From contig JAHCKS010000024.1 in NCBI GenBank assembly GCA_026125665.1, forward strand, positions 1 to 59,816: DNA of 59,816 nucleotides. The letters run 5' to 3'. This document shows positions 7,100 through 15,067 of this stretch, piece by piece. How positions within the stretch are numbered: the stretch's first letter is position 1; the number at the start of each line of letters is the position of its first letter. Under the pieces are notes generated by a model. That model was not told the origin of the DNA. It did no database searches and was given only the letters and a program-made list of their open reading frames with translations. Origin of the DNA: Rubrivivax sp. (GTDB lineage: Bacteria; Pseudomonadota; Gammaproteobacteria; Burkholderiales; Burkholderiaceae_C). A program made the translations under genes and the position numbers.

Positions 7100-8089
7100 A
7101 TGAACCGCCCTGCACCTGCGATGCACCAGCGCCGCGCGCTGCTGGCCGCCTGCCTGGCATGCGCACTCCATCCGGCGCGCGCGCAGCCGACTTCGGCGCG
7201 CGCGCTGCGCATCGTCGTGCCGGCCGGCCCCGGCTCGGTACCCGACGTGCGAGCGCGCTGGCTGGCCGAACGGCTGGGCGTGGAACTGGCGCGGCCGGTG
7301 CTGGTCGAGAACCGGCCGGGCGCCGGCGGCAACCTGGCGATGGAGGCGGTGGCGCGCAGCGAGCCCGACGGGCAGACGATGGTCATGACGCACGTCGGAC
7401 TGATGGTCTTCAACCCGCTGCTGTACGAACGCCTCGGTTACGACGCGCGGCGCGACTTCACGCCGCTGACTCGGGTGGGCGTGGGCCCGATGCTGCTGCT
7501 CGTGCGGCCGGCGTCGCCACACGCCTCGCTGGGGGAGCTGCTTGCGCGGGCACGCCGCGAGCCGCGCTCGCAGAGCTTCGCGTCGCAGGGCATCGGCACG
7601 CCGCCGCACCTGGCGGCCGAGTTGCTGCAGCAGCAGGCCGGCATCACCGCCGTGCACGTGCCCTATACCAACCCGGCGCAGCCGGTGGCCGACCTGCTGG
7701 CCGGCCAGATCGACTGGCTGTTCGAAGGCACGCCGGTCGCTTTGCCGTTGGTGCGCGGCGGCCGGCTGCGGGCGCTGGCCGTCACCGCGCCCGAGCGGCT
7801 GAACGAGCTGCCGGAGGTGCCGACGATGGCCGAAGCGGGCCTGCCATCGATGAACTTCGAAGGCTGGACCGGTCTGGCACTGCCGGCGGCCACGCCACCG
7901 GCCGTGGTAGATGCGCTCTACGCAGCGGTGGCTCGCGTGCTCGCGAGCGACGAGGCGCGCCAGTGGTTCGCCAGCGTCGGCAACCGCCCGGGCGGCGAAA
8001 CACCGCAGCAGCTGGCCGAGCTCGTGCGTGCCGAACTGCAGCGCTGGGGCGCGGTGCTCGCCGCCGCTGGGTTGCGCGGCTCGCGCTGA
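7100..8089 (+). CDS. Bug-family tripartite tricarboxylate transporter receptor
   Basis: This encodes 329 residues. The signal peptide (RRALLAACLACALHPARAQ) is followed by RIVVPAGPGSVPDVRARWLA and RPVLVENRPGAGGNLAMEAV, the hallmark Bug motifs. The conserved GTPPHLAAELLQQQAGI and HVPYTNPAQPVADLLAGQI regions are also present. Bug proteins are periplasmic receptors that bind small carboxylates or related solutes and are hugely expanded in Burkholderiales. No TctA/TctB membrane genes are adjacent, so this is an orphan receptor. The ligand is unknown. A glycosyltransferase gene follows after 12 bp. Confidence 0.9.
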   Translation: MNRPAPAMHQRRALLAACLACALHPARAQPTSARALRIVVPAGPGSVPDVRARWLAERLGVELARPVLVENRPGAGGNLAMEAVARSEPDGQTMVMTHVGLMVFNPLLYERLGYDARRDFTPLTRVGVGPMLLLVRPASPHASLGELLARARREPRSQSFASQGIGTPPHLAAELLQQQAGITAVHVPYTNPAQPVADLLAGQIDWLFEGTPVALPLVRGGRLRALAVTAPERLNELPEVPTMAEAGLPSMNFEGWTGLALPAATPPAVVDALYAAVARVLASDEARQWFASVGNRPGGETPQQLAELVRAELQRWGAVLAAAGLRGSR

Positions 8090-8101
8090 GGACCGCAGCG
8101 C

Positions 8102-9322
8102 GTGCGAATCCTCTTCGTCGCTGTGGGTGGCCGGGGCCACGTGCAGCCGCTGCTCGGCCTGACGCTGCAGGCGCACGCCCTGGGCCACACCGTGGCCTGG
8201 GCCACGGCACGCAGCGAGTGGCCGCTGTTGCAGGCGCTGGGCATCGAGACCTTCGAGGCCGGCCGGCCGCTCGAGGAGTGCGTGGCCGAGTTCCAGCGCA
8301 ACCAACCCGACCTGGCGCACACGCCACCGCGAGACCATGCGCTGCACGCCTTCCCGGGCCTGTTCGCACGGGTCGTCGCGCCACCGATGCTTGCGGCGCT
8401 GGCCGGCATCGTCGGGCGGTGGCGGCCCGCCCTGGTGGTGGGCGAGCCGGCGGCGCTCGCCGCGCCGCTGGCCGCTCGCGCTGCTGGCGTGCCTTTCGTC
8501 GCGCACGAATTCGGCCTGCCACTGCCGCGCCGGCTGCTCGAGCGCGCCGCCGAGGTGATGGCGCCGGCGTGGCGGGCGGCGGGGCTCGCCGTCGATGCCG
8601 ACGCCGGCGTGTACGCCGAGGCGGTCGTGCGCATCGTGCCGCCGCGGTTGGCCGCGGCCGGGCACCAGCCGCCGCCGGCGGCGCGATTGCTCGCGCAGCA
8701 GCCGGCGTCGGTGCACGGGGTGCCCGGTGCGCCTGCGCCCGAGACGCTCGCGCGCTTCCTGGAGCGGCAGGAAGGGCGACCGCTGCTGTATGTCACCTTC
8801 GGAACGCTGCACGCGGCGGCACCGCCGTGGCAGCGGCTGCTGGCCACGTTGCGCGAGCTGCCGGCGGCCTGCGTCGTCACGTGCGGGCCGCGCAACGAGC
8901 CACCCCGCGACCTGCCGGCGCACTGGTGGGCGGACCGCTACCTGCCACAGGCCACCGTGCTGCCCCATTGCTCCGCGGTCGTGTCGCACGGTGGCGCCGG
9001 TACCGCGCTGGCCGCAGCGGCGCTCGGGCTGCCGCAGCTGTGCCTGCCGCAAGGTGCCGACCAGTTTCGCAACACCGATGCGCTGGCGGCCTGCGGCGCG
9101 GCGCTGGCCATCGAGGGGCCCATCGAACCCAGGGCATTGGCCGAAGCCGTGAACAGACTGCTCGAGGACCCGCCGCTGCGCGTTGCAGCACAGGCGCTCG
9201 GCAGCGAGTTCCAGCAGTTGCCCGAAGCCGCAGCGACGGCGGTCGAACTGGCGCGGATGTTCGCCATCCATCAAGGAGGCCGTCGGCCAGATCACCCTTC
9301 CGACTCGCGACAAGCGCATTGA
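8102..9322 (+). CDS. GT1-type glycosyltransferase (UGT/MGT-like)
   Basis: This encodes 406 residues from a GTG start. The N-terminal RILFVAVGGRGHVQPLLGL is the acceptor-side motif of the GT-B glycosyltransferases related to macrolide and sterol glucosyltransferases. The C-terminal donor domain has TVLPHCSAVVSHGGAGTALA, then LPQLCLPQGADQFRNT, the usual HGG and DQ sugar-nucleotide contacts. It should transfer a sugar from a UDP- or dTDP-sugar to a small hydrophobic acceptor in the cytosol; the acceptor is unknown. Its 12-bp spacing from the Bug gene suggests co-transcription. Confidence 0.82.
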   Translation: MRILFVAVGGRGHVQPLLGLTLQAHALGHTVAWATARSEWPLLQALGIETFEAGRPLEECVAEFQRNQPDLAHTPPRDHALHAFPGLFARVVAPPMLAALAGIVGRWRPALVVGEPAALAAPLAARAAGVPFVAHEFGLPLPRRLLERAAEVMAPAWRAAGLAVDADAGVYAEAVVRIVPPRLAAAGHQPPPAARLLAQQPASVHGVPGAPAPETLARFLERQEGRPLLYVTFGTLHAAAPPWQRLLATLRELPAACVVTCGPRNEPPRDLPAHWWADRYLPQATVLPHCSAVVSHGGAGTALAAAALGLPQLCLPQGADQFRNTDALAACGAALAIEGPIEPRALAEAVNRLLEDPPLRVAAQALGSEFQQLPEAAATAVELARMFAIHQGGRRPDHPSDSRQAH

Positions 9323-9330
9323 CCACTGCC

Positions 9331-9639
9331 ATGTCGATTACCTCCAAGTCAATGGCCGCGACTGCGGCCCTGTTGCTGTCCTCCGCCGCTTTGGCAGCGC
9401 TGGCACCAAACTTCCAGAACATCGAGGACCTGGAGGTCATGCTTCGGCTCGGGGGGCAGCACACCCATGTCGCCGCCACCGTGACGAGCCTGCGCGTGCG
9501 CCGCAACGTCATCCATTGCGGCAAGGCGTGCGAAGCCGTCTTCGAGCGCGCCCCACGCGATGCGTCGAAGCCCCCCATGCCGGGCCCGCAGGCACCGCTG
9601 GTGTTCACGGTTTCGAACTGTTCGCTGACGGGGCCGTGA
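9331..9639 (+). CDS. Exported hypothetical protein
   Basis: This encodes 102 residues. The start MSITSKSMAATAALLLSSAA, ending ALAALA, is a plausible Sec signal. The mature region is about 80 residues with two cysteines close together (HCGKAC) and one near the C-terminus (NCSLTGP). No family is recognised. It lies 8 bp after the glycosyltransferase stop and may belong to the same transcript. The start is ATG 9331; the long upstream frame overlaps the glycosyltransferase and is a shadow. Confidence 0.55.
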   Translation: MSITSKSMAATAALLLSSAALAALAPNFQNIEDLEVMLRLGGQHTHVAATVTSLRVRRNVIHCGKACEAVFERAPRDASKPPMPGPQAPLVFTVSNCSLTGP

Positions 9640-9677
9640 GCCGGCGTGAGCCGCCTGCCCGCGGAGAGGTTCGAGCC

Positions 9678-10349
9678 GTGCCCCGCTTCGTCGACCTGCC
9701 GCTCGCCACGCCGCGCCTGCATCTGCGCCCGCTGCGGCCGCGTGATGCCCAGGCGCTGTTCGGCATCTTCTCCGACCCGCTGGCGATGCGGTACTGGTCC
9801 ACGCCGCCGTGGACCTCGCCGCAGCAGGTGGTGGCGCGCATCGAGCAGGACACCCTGTGGCTCGAGGAAGGCTCGGCGTTGCGCCTGGCGCTCGAGCCGC
9901 GGGTAGGTGGCACCGAGGGCGGCGAGGGCACGCAGAGCACCGAGAGCACCGAGGGCACACGCAGCGCCGAGGGCGCCGAACGCACCGACAGCCCCGAGGG
10001 CCCGGCGATCGTCGGCACGGTCAGCCTGTTCGCCTTCGACGCAGGCAACCAGCGCGCCGAGATCGGCTACATCCTCGGGCCGCACGCGTGGGGCCGGGGT
10101 CTCATGCACGAGGCGCTGCAGGCGCTGGTGGGCTACGCATTCGGTGCGCTCGGCCTGCGGCGCCTGGAGGCCGACATCGACCCGCGCAACGAGCGCTCGG
10201 GCCTCTCGCTGGAGCGCCTGGGCTTCCGGCGTGAAGGCCTGCTGCGCGAGCGCTGGTGCGTGGCCGGCGAGGTGAGCGACAGCGCGCTGTACGGGCTGCT
10301 GGCGCGCGAGTGGCGTGAACGGAGCGAGGGGCGCCACGGGCCCGGGTAG
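9678..10349 (+). CDS. RimJ/RimL-type GNAT acetyltransferase with low-complexity insert
   Basis: This encodes 223 residues from GTG 9678. TPRLHLRPLRPRDAQALFGI is the RimJ/L opening, AEIGYILGPHAWGRGLMHEA holds the acetyl-CoA site, and RLEADIDPRNERSGLSLERL is the asparagine-containing C-terminal motif. The family acetylates N-terminal amines of ribosomal proteins, antibiotics or other small amines. Between strands, residues about 78-110 are a Gly/Glu/Thr/Ser low-complexity stretch encoded by imperfect GCACCGAGGGC-like repeats, absent from ordinary relatives. It stays in frame, so the gene probably remains functional. Confidence 0.78.
   Translation: MPRFVDLPLATPRLHLRPLRPRDAQALFGIFSDPLAMRYWSTPPWTSPQQVVARIEQDTLWLEEGSALRLALEPRVGGTEGGEGTQSTESTEGTRSAEGAERTDSPEGPAIVGTVSLFAFDAGNQRAEIGYILGPHAWGRGLMHEALQALVGYAFGALGLRRLEADIDPRNERSGLSLERLGFRREGLLRERWCVAGEVSDSALYGLLAREWRERSEGRHGPG
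9910..10005 (+). repeat. Imperfect short tandem repeat inside the GNAT gene
   Basis: Repeated CACCGAGGGC / CGCCGAGGGC / CACCGAGAGC units spaced about 9-12 bp apart fill roughly 96 bp. They encode an in-frame TEGGEG, TEST, TEGTRSAEGAERT-like loop. The array interrupts a conserved domain at a surface-loop position and may change length by slippage. Confidence 0.7.
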
Positions 10350-10485
10350 CAGGGGCAGCCCGGGCTTTGGGGCCGGCGGCACAATGCGCGCGGTCCGACC
10401 GAGCCGGTCATCCGCCCTGCCGGCACGGCAGGCTCGCCCTGCCGCCCAGCGGTGGCCTCTTTCACCTTCTCGTTCGACCTCCTGA

Positions 10486-11115
10486 ATGACCTCCCTCACC
10501 TTCATCACCTTCCTCGCCGCGGCCATCGTGCTGGCCATCACGCCGGGGCCGGGCATGGCCTACGTCGTGGCGCGCACGGTGGCGGGCGGGCGTTCCGAGG
10601 GGCTGGCCTCCTGCCTCGGCACCGCGCTCGGGGGCCTCTTGCACGTGGCGGCGGCGGCGCTGGGCCTCTCTCTGCTGGTGGCGCAGTCGGCCACGGCCTT
10701 CAGCGTCGTCAAGTACGTCGGCGCCGCGTACCTCGTCTACCTGGGCGTGCGCATGCTGTTGCGCAGGGAGACGGCGTTCCAGGTCGACACCTCGGTCGCC
10801 ACGCAGGGCGCTCGCCGCGCGCTCTTCGACGGCATCGTCGTGGAGGCGCTGAACGTCAAGACCGCGCTCTTCTTCCTCGCATTCCTGCCGCAGTTCGTGG
10901 TGCCGGGCGAGCCGCTGGTGCCGCAGCTCGTGCTGATGGGCAGCATCTGCGTCGCGCTCAACACGTGGGTCGATGTCGTGGCCGTGTTCGCAGCCGCGCG
11001 GCTGCTGCGTTCGGGCGCGGCGCGCGCAGCCCGCGCGCGGCTGATGACGCGCGCTTCGGGCGCCACGATGGTGGGCCTGGGCGCCTGGCTCGCGCTCGCG
11101 CGCCGCGAAGCCTGA
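10486..11115 (+). CDS. LysE/RhtB family amino-acid exporter (copy 1)
   Basis: This encodes 209 residues with about six membrane helices. The N-terminal FLAAAIVLAITPGPGMAYVV carries the TPGPG motif of the LysE/RhtB family, and the later NVKTALFFLAFLPQFV is the second family signature. Members export amino acids or homoserine lactone-like metabolites across the inner membrane; the substrate is not evident. Three genes follow in the same direction with short gaps (thioesterase, SnoaL-like, DUF4256), a possible transcription unit. Confidence 0.88.
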   Translation: MTSLTFITFLAAAIVLAITPGPGMAYVVARTVAGGRSEGLASCLGTALGGLLHVAAAALGLSLLVAQSATAFSVVKYVGAAYLVYLGVRMLLRRETAFQVDTSVATQGARRALFDGIVVEALNVKTALFFLAFLPQFVVPGEPLVPQLVLMGSICVALNTWVDVVAVFAAARLLRSGAARAARARLMTRASGATMVGLGAWLALARREA

Positions 11116-11150
11116 CGACCGGCCAGCCCCTCTCGACGCACAGGCCACGC

Positions 11151-11579
11151 ATGCCCGGCATCTGGAAGCAGCCGTTCTCGATCGAGACGCTGACGCGCAT
11201 CCACAAGGACACCGCGCCCGAGAGGCTCGGCGTCGAGTTCCTCGAGGTCGGCGACGACTTCATCCGTGCCCGCGTGCCGGTGGACGCGCGCACGAAGCAG
11301 CCCTACGGCATCCTGCACGGCGGCGTGTCGGTGGTGCTGGCCGAGACGCTGGGCTCGTGCGGCGCCGCCTATGCGTGCCCGCCGGGCCGGCGGCCGGTGG
11401 GCCTGGACATCAACGCCAACCACATCCGCAGCGCCGCGAGCGGCTGGGTCACGGGGGTCGCGCGGCCGGTGCACATCGGCCGCTCGACGCACGTGTGGCA
11501 CATCGACATGGCGAACGACGCGGGGCAGCTCACCTGCGTCTCGCGGCTGACGCTGGCGATCCTGCCGGCGGACTCGTGA
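11151..11579 (+). CDS. Hotdog-fold thioesterase (PaaI/YbdB-like)
   Basis: This encodes 142 residues. The motif QPYGILHGGVSVVLAETLGS is the classical hotdog active site, with HGG and the downstream Glu on the long helix. It is followed by GLDINANHIRSAASGWVTG and RSTHVWHIDMANDAGQLTC. Such enzymes hydrolyse acyl-CoA thioesters such as hydroxyphenylacetyl-CoA, 1,4-dihydroxynaphthoyl-CoA or enterobactin-synthesis by-products. The exact substrate cannot be read from sequence. The start is ATG 11151, 35 bp after the LysE gene. Confidence 0.87.
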   Translation: MPGIWKQPFSIETLTRIHKDTAPERLGVEFLEVGDDFIRARVPVDARTKQPYGILHGGVSVVLAETLGSCGAAYACPPGRRPVGLDINANHIRSAASGWVTGVARPVHIGRSTHVWHIDMANDAGQLTCVSRLTLAILPADS

Positions 11580-11610
11580 ACGCAGGCAGGCGATGGAAGG
11601 GAAGCCGCTC

Positions 11611-12018
11611 ATGGACGAATCGCACCCCGTCGGCCGCTGGCACGCGATGCTCCAGCGCCGCGACCCGCGCGAGCTCGACGGCTGGCTGGCCGACGACGTG
11701 ACGTTCTGGTCGCCCGTCGTGCACAAGCCGCAGCAGGGCAAGGTGCTGACGACGTGGTACCTGGCCGCGGCCTTCCGCGTGTTCTTCAACGACAGCTTCC
11801 GCTACGTGCGCGAGATCGTCGGGCCGAACGACGCGATGCTCGAGTTCGAAACCACGATCGACGGCACACTCGTCAACGGCGTGGACCTGCTCAAGTGGAA
11901 CGACGCCGGCCGAGTGACCGAGTTCAAGGTGATGGTGCGGCCGCTGAAGGCCATCCAGCTCATCCACGAACGCATGGCTTCGATGCTGCAGGTGCTGCAA
12001 CAGCAGCAGCAGCAGTGA
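11611..12018 (+). CDS. SnoaL/NTF2-like fold protein
   Basis: This encodes 135 residues from ATG 11611, chosen because GAAGGGA at 11596-11602 fits as ribosome-binding site; ATG 11593 adds six residues. The pattern HAMLQRRDPRELDGWLADDV with later GPNDAMLEFETTIDGTLVNG and ITEFKVMVRPLKA-like strands is the SnoaL-like cone fold. Relatives are often annotated only as NTF2-like and may be isomerases, hydratases or structural proteins. The C-terminus ends in a run of glutamines. It lies 31 bp after the thioesterase gene. Confidence 0.7.
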   Translation: MDESHPVGRWHAMLQRRDPRELDGWLADDVTFWSPVVHKPQQGKVLTTWYLAAAFRVFFNDSFRYVREIVGPNDAMLEFETTIDGTLVNGVDLLKWNDAGRVTEFKVMVRPLKAIQLIHERMASMLQVLQQQQQQ

Positions 12019-12043
12019 CCTGCCGAACCGAAGGCGACACTCG

Positions 12044-12589
12044 ATGAAGGCGCCAGAACGCGAGCAGCTCCTGCGGGCCCTGAAGGCCCGCTTCGACAAG
12101 CACAAGCAGCGGCACCCGGGGCTGGCCTGGGACAAGGTGCAGGTGCGCCTGGAAGCGAACGCCGCCGCGCTGGAGTCGCTGCGCCGGATGGAGGCCAGTG
12201 GCGGCGAGCCGGACGTGATCGGCCACGACCCGGCCACCGGCCAGGTCGTCTTCTGCGACTGCGCCGCGGAGAGCCCGAGCGGCCGCCGCAGCCTGTGCTA
12301 CGACCGCGAAGCGCTCGACGCCCGCAAGGAGCACAAGCCCGAAGGCAGCGCCGTCGAGGTGGCCGCCGAGATGGGCATCGAGCTGCTGACGGAAGAGCAG
12401 TACCGCGCGCTGCAGCGGCTGGGCGAGTTCGACCTGAACACCTCGAGCTGGATCGCCACGCCGCCCGACGTGCGTGCGCTCGGCGGCGCGCTCTTCTGCG
12501 ACCGCCGCTACGGCAAGGTGTTCGTCTATCACAACGGCGCGCAGTCGTACTACGCAGCACGGGGCTTTCGCGGCACGCTGCGCGTGTGA
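12044..12589 (+). CDS. DUF4256 domain protein
   Basis: This encodes 181 residues. The run LLRALKARFDKHKQRHPGL, then EPDVIGHDPATGQVVFCDCA, CYDREALDARKEHKP, MGIELLTEEQYRALQ, FDLNTSSWIATPPDVRALGG and the closing DRRYGKVFVYHNGAQSYY is characteristic of DUF4256, a conserved cytosolic family without known function. The gene starts 25 bp after the SnoaL-like gene in the same direction and is probably co-transcribed with it. Confidence 0.85.
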   Translation: MKAPEREQLLRALKARFDKHKQRHPGLAWDKVQVRLEANAAALESLRRMEASGGEPDVIGHDPATGQVVFCDCAAESPSGRRSLCYDREALDARKEHKPEGSAVEVAAEMGIELLTEEQYRALQRLGEFDLNTSSWIATPPDVRALGGALFCDRRYGKVFVYHNGAQSYYAARGFRGTLRV

Positions 12590-12672
12590 GCAGGCCGCCG
12601 GGCATGTAACCGCGGCGCCGCCCCGCGGCCGAGCGGCCGCCTTGTTACCCCTTTGCACCCTCGACCGCACCT

Positions 12673-12678
12673 AGAATA
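12673..12678 (+). promoter_or_regulatory. Possible -10 element of the small gene
   Basis: TAGAAT stands out in very GC-rich DNA 45 bp upstream of ATG 12724. No good -35 hexamer exists at 16-18 bp, so the promoter is only a suggestion. Confidence 0.35.
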
Positions 12679-12723
12679 CGGCTCGTTACAGGTGTTCCCG
12701 GCCACGGTCGCGAGGTGCCCCAG

Positions 12724-12915
12724 ATGAAGCCGCCTTTCCTGAGCACGGACTTCTCGGAGTCGAGGATCGAAGACGAACCCATCCTGGGCACGGTGCTCAG
12801 GCTGCCCGACGGGCGCGTGCAGCCGCTGACCTGGTGGGAGCGGCTCCTCGTCGCGCTTCGCGTGACGAACGCCAAGGCGCTCGAAGGTCGCTACGCACGG
12901 CCGGCACGGGCCTGA
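12724..12915 (+). CDS. Small hypothetical protein
   Basis: This encodes 63 residues from ATG 12724 (GAGG just upstream; GTG 12715 would add three residues). It reads as a compact soluble protein, with a strand pair around LGTVLRLPDGRVQPLTWWER and a helix LLVALRVTNAKALE. I do not recognise the family. A TAGAAT box at about 12673 sits 45 bp upstream and may be its -10 element, which argues for a separately expressed small gene rather than chance. Confidence 0.5.
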   Translation: MKPPFLSTDFSESRIEDEPILGTVLRLPDGRVQPLTWWERLLVALRVTNAKALEGRYARPARA

Positions 12916-13008
12916 GCTACTCGCCGCGGCGCCTGCCCGGCGCCTGACCCCCAATCTGAGCGGCCGGGGCCGGCGGCCGCCGGCTCACCTTGCCCGAAGC
13001 GCGCGCGC

Positions 13009-13635
13009 ATGGATCTCGACACCTGGCTGCTCTACCTGCTGGCGGCAACCGGCCTGTCGCTCTCGCCGGGGCCCAACGGCCTGCTCGCGCTGACGCACGG
13101 GGCGTTGCACGGCCGGCGCCGGGCGCTCTACACGGTCAGCGGTGGCGTGGCGGGCTTCGTCGCCATCATTGCGCTGTCGATGTTCGGCATCGGCGCGCTG
13201 CTGCAGGCTTCGCTGCTGTGGCTCACGGTGCTGAAGTGGGCGGGCGGCGCCTACCTGGTGTGGCTGGGCGTGCAGGTGTGGCGCTCGCCGCCGGTCGGCA
13301 CTGTTGGCGCCGCGCCCGGTACCCAGGCCCCGCCGGGGGCGCGCAGCGGCCCGTCGCTGTTCCGCCAGGGCGCGTTGTCGGCGCTGTCCAACCCGAAGGC
13401 GATCCTCTTCTTCGCCGCCTTCCTGCCGCAGTTCATCGACCCCGCACGCAGCCTCGTCGTGCAGTTCGCCGTCATGGCCGGCACCTTCGCGGCGATCGAG
13501 TTCGCGACCGAGATGTTCATCGCCAGCGTCGCGCAGCGCCTGAGCACCTGGCTGGCGCGTGTCGGGCGTGCGTTCAACCGCGTCTGCGGCGGCCTCTTCG
13601 TGGCCATCGGCGCGTGGCTGCCGCTGCGGACGTGA
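13009..13635 (+). CDS. LysE/RhtB family amino-acid exporter (copy 2)
   Basis: This encodes 208 residues and is a six-helix exporter with LLAATGLSLSPGPNGLLAL (the SPGPN motif) and LSNPKAILFFAAFLPQFIDP. It shares fold and signatures with the copy at 10486 but is clearly divergent in sequence, so it probably has a different substrate. Its stop codon overlaps the GTG start of the next gene (GTGA), indicating translational coupling with a cysteine-dioxygenase-like enzyme. That would suit export of a sulfur amino acid or its oxidised product, which is an inference. Confidence 0.87.
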   Translation: MDLDTWLLYLLAATGLSLSPGPNGLLALTHGALHGRRRALYTVSGGVAGFVAIIALSMFGIGALLQASLLWLTVLKWAGGAYLVWLGVQVWRSPPVGTVGAAPGTQAPPGARSGPSLFRQGALSALSNPKAILFFAAFLPQFIDPARSLVVQFAVMAGTFAAIEFATEMFIASVAQRLSTWLARVGRAFNRVCGGLFVAIGAWLPLRT

Positions 13636-14210
13636 GCGCCGCAGCCTCGCCGGCGCTTGCCGCCTTCATCGCCGAGGCCTCGGCGCGCAGCCGCCGGCAG
13701 CCCGAGCCGGCCGACTGCGTGCTGGCGCTGGCGCCGCTGATGCTGGAGCTGATCGCCGAAGCCGGCACGTTCCTCGAGCCGCAGCACTTCCGCAGCAGCG
13801 AAGCCGGCTACTCGCGCAACCTGGTCTTCGACGCGCCCGACGCGAGCCTGTCGCTGTACTCGATCGTCTGGCTGCCGGGCCAGTGGACCCCCGTGCACGA
13901 CCACGGCAGCTGGGGCGTGGTCGGCGTCGTCGAGGGGCTGCTGGAGGAGCGCAGCTGGGTGCGGCTTTCGCCCGACCGCGGCGCGGACGTCGACATCGAC
14001 CTCGCGCGCGGCGGCACCATCCTGCTGCCGCGCGGCGCCGTGACGAGCTTCGTGCCCAACCCGGACCACATCCACGTCACCGGCGTGCCGGCCGACCGCG
14101 GCCGCGCCGTGAGCCTGCACCTGTACGGCCGCACGATGAGCGACTTCAACATCTACGACGTGGGCGCGCGCACGCGCCGGCGCATCCGCGTCGCGCACAA
14201 CGAGAGCTGA
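13632..14210 (+). CDS. Cysteine dioxygenase-like cupin (thiol dioxygenase family)
   Basis: This encodes 192 residues from GTG 13632. WTPVHDHGSWGVVGVVEGLL carries the HxH pair of the thiol-dioxygenase cupin, and a third His lies in AVSLHLYGRTMS, giving the 3-His iron site of cysteine or 3-mercaptopropionate dioxygenases. The R/Y residues that distinguish the substrates cannot be assigned safely. The enzyme would convert a thiol to its sulfinic acid in the cytosol. It overlaps the LysE gene by 4 bp. The next gene is convergent after 31 bp. Confidence 0.8.
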   Translation: MSAAASPALAAFIAEASARSRRQPEPADCVLALAPLMLELIAEAGTFLEPQHFRSSEAGYSRNLVFDAPDASLSLYSIVWLPGQWTPVHDHGSWGVVGVVEGLLEERSWVRLSPDRGADVDIDLARGGTILLPRGAVTSFVPNPDHIHVTGVPADRGRAVSLHLYGRTMSDFNIYDVGARTRRRIRVAHNES

Positions 14211-14241
14211 GGAACGCCCGCGGCGGCGAGCGCGTCGCGCG

Positions 14242-14976
14242 TCAGCCGCAGGTGGCACAGGAGCCCGCTGCCTCGAACTGCGGGAACAGCACGTTGTTCT
14301 CCAGGTGGATGTGCTCGACCAGGTCGTCGGCGAACTGCCGTGCGCCGGCGTACAGCGCGCGCCACGTGTTGCACGCGTCGGCCGGCGGCCGGTAGTCGTG
14401 CGTCAGCGCCGCCAGCCGCTCGAGCTGCGCGCCGTGCGCGACGTGCTCGTGGCGCATGACGCCGATCGGCTGCACCGTCGTCGCGGGGTCCGCGGCGCCC
14501 TGCATCAGCGGGAAGAGCACTTCCTCCTCCTTGGCCATGTGCTCGAGCATCTCGGCGTGCATCTGCTCGAGCAGGTCCGCCAGGCCGGCAGGCACGGTGG
14601 CATGGCCGCGGTGCACGGCCTCGACGCGGCGCGCCATGCGCACGAGCTCGGGCAGCTGCTGCCGGTGCACGGCGTGGAAACGGGCCAGGAGGTGCTCGAC
14701 CAGCGCCGCCGATTCCTGCGGCACCGCGGTGTCGCCGTCGCGCTCCAGCGCGGCCAGTTCGCGCAGCACGGCCTCGGTGTCCAGGCCACGCGCCGCGCAC
14801 GCCTGCGCCAGCGGCGCCTGGCCGCCGCAGCAGAAGTCGAGCTTCAGGCGGCGGAACACGGCGGTGGCGCCGGGCAGCTCGACGGCAATGCGGCCGAGCG
14901 GCCGCAGCGCGCGCGGGTCGGTGGCGGGGCCGGCAGCGGCAGCCGGCAGCTCAGGCTGAAGGAAGGTGGCAGACAT
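14242..14976 (-). CDS. ytfE: Iron-sulfur cluster repair di-iron protein (RIC/YtfE/ScdA)
   Basis: This encodes 244 residues. The N-terminal ScdA-N segment has VFRRLKLDFCCGGQAPLA with the CC pair. A hemerythrin-like four-helix domain carries metal-binding His/Glu residues in VEHLLARFHAVHRQQLPE, MHAEMLEHMAKEEEVLFPLM, MRHEHVAHGAQLE and DDLVEHIHLENNVLFPQF. RIC proteins repair Fe-S clusters damaged by nitric oxide or oxidants. ATG 14976 is preferred over ATG 15012, which would overlap the regulatory palindrome. It is divergent from nsrR, with a candidate NsrR box between them, so it should be induced by nitric oxide. Confidence 0.9.
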   Translation of the reverse strand: MSATFLQPELPAAAAGPATDPRALRPLGRIAVELPGATAVFRRLKLDFCCGGQAPLAQACAARGLDTEAVLRELAALERDGDTAVPQESAALVEHLLARFHAVHRQQLPELVRMARRVEAVHRGHATVPAGLADLLEQMHAEMLEHMAKEEEVLFPLMQGAADPATTVQPIGVMRHEHVAHGAQLERLAALTHDYRPPADACNTWRALYAGARQFADDLVEHIHLENNVLFPQFEAAGSCATCG

Positions 14977-14995
14977 CGGAGGGGCCTCTTTGAAC

Positions 14996-15012
14996 ATGCA
15001 TTGTTGCTGCAT
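14996..15012. promoter_or_regulatory. Candidate NsrR operator
   Basis: ATGCA-TTGTTGC-TGCAT is an inverted repeat with a 7-bp spacer, in an AT-richer island between ytfE and nsrR. It resembles the known NsrR half-site arrangement (ATGYA repeats). It overlaps the possible nsrR -35 TTGTTG (15001-15006), so it could give autoregulation as well as repression of ytfE. Confidence 0.6.
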
Positions 15013-15029
15013 CTATTAGATCATAAAGT
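15001..15029 (+). promoter_or_regulatory. Possible sigma-70 promoter of nsrR
   Basis: TTGTTG (15001-15006), a 17-bp spacer and TAAAGT (15024-15029) lie 39 bp upstream of ATG 15068. The hexamers are moderate but the spacing is ideal, and this is one of the few AT-rich spots in the window. Confidence 0.45.
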
Positions 15030-15067
15030 TCATCACTTGCGAACCTTTTTCGACGGAGCCTGCAACG

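Noticed and set aside
7085-9319. Minus-strand frame of 744 codons across the Bug receptor and glycosyltransferase
   Set aside because: It spans two real genes and their gap, is His/Arg/Gln-rich and has no family motif.
9910-10005. CRISPR-like or minisatellite array
   Set aside because: Units are about 9-12 bp, imperfect, without spacers, and lie in frame inside a GNAT gene.
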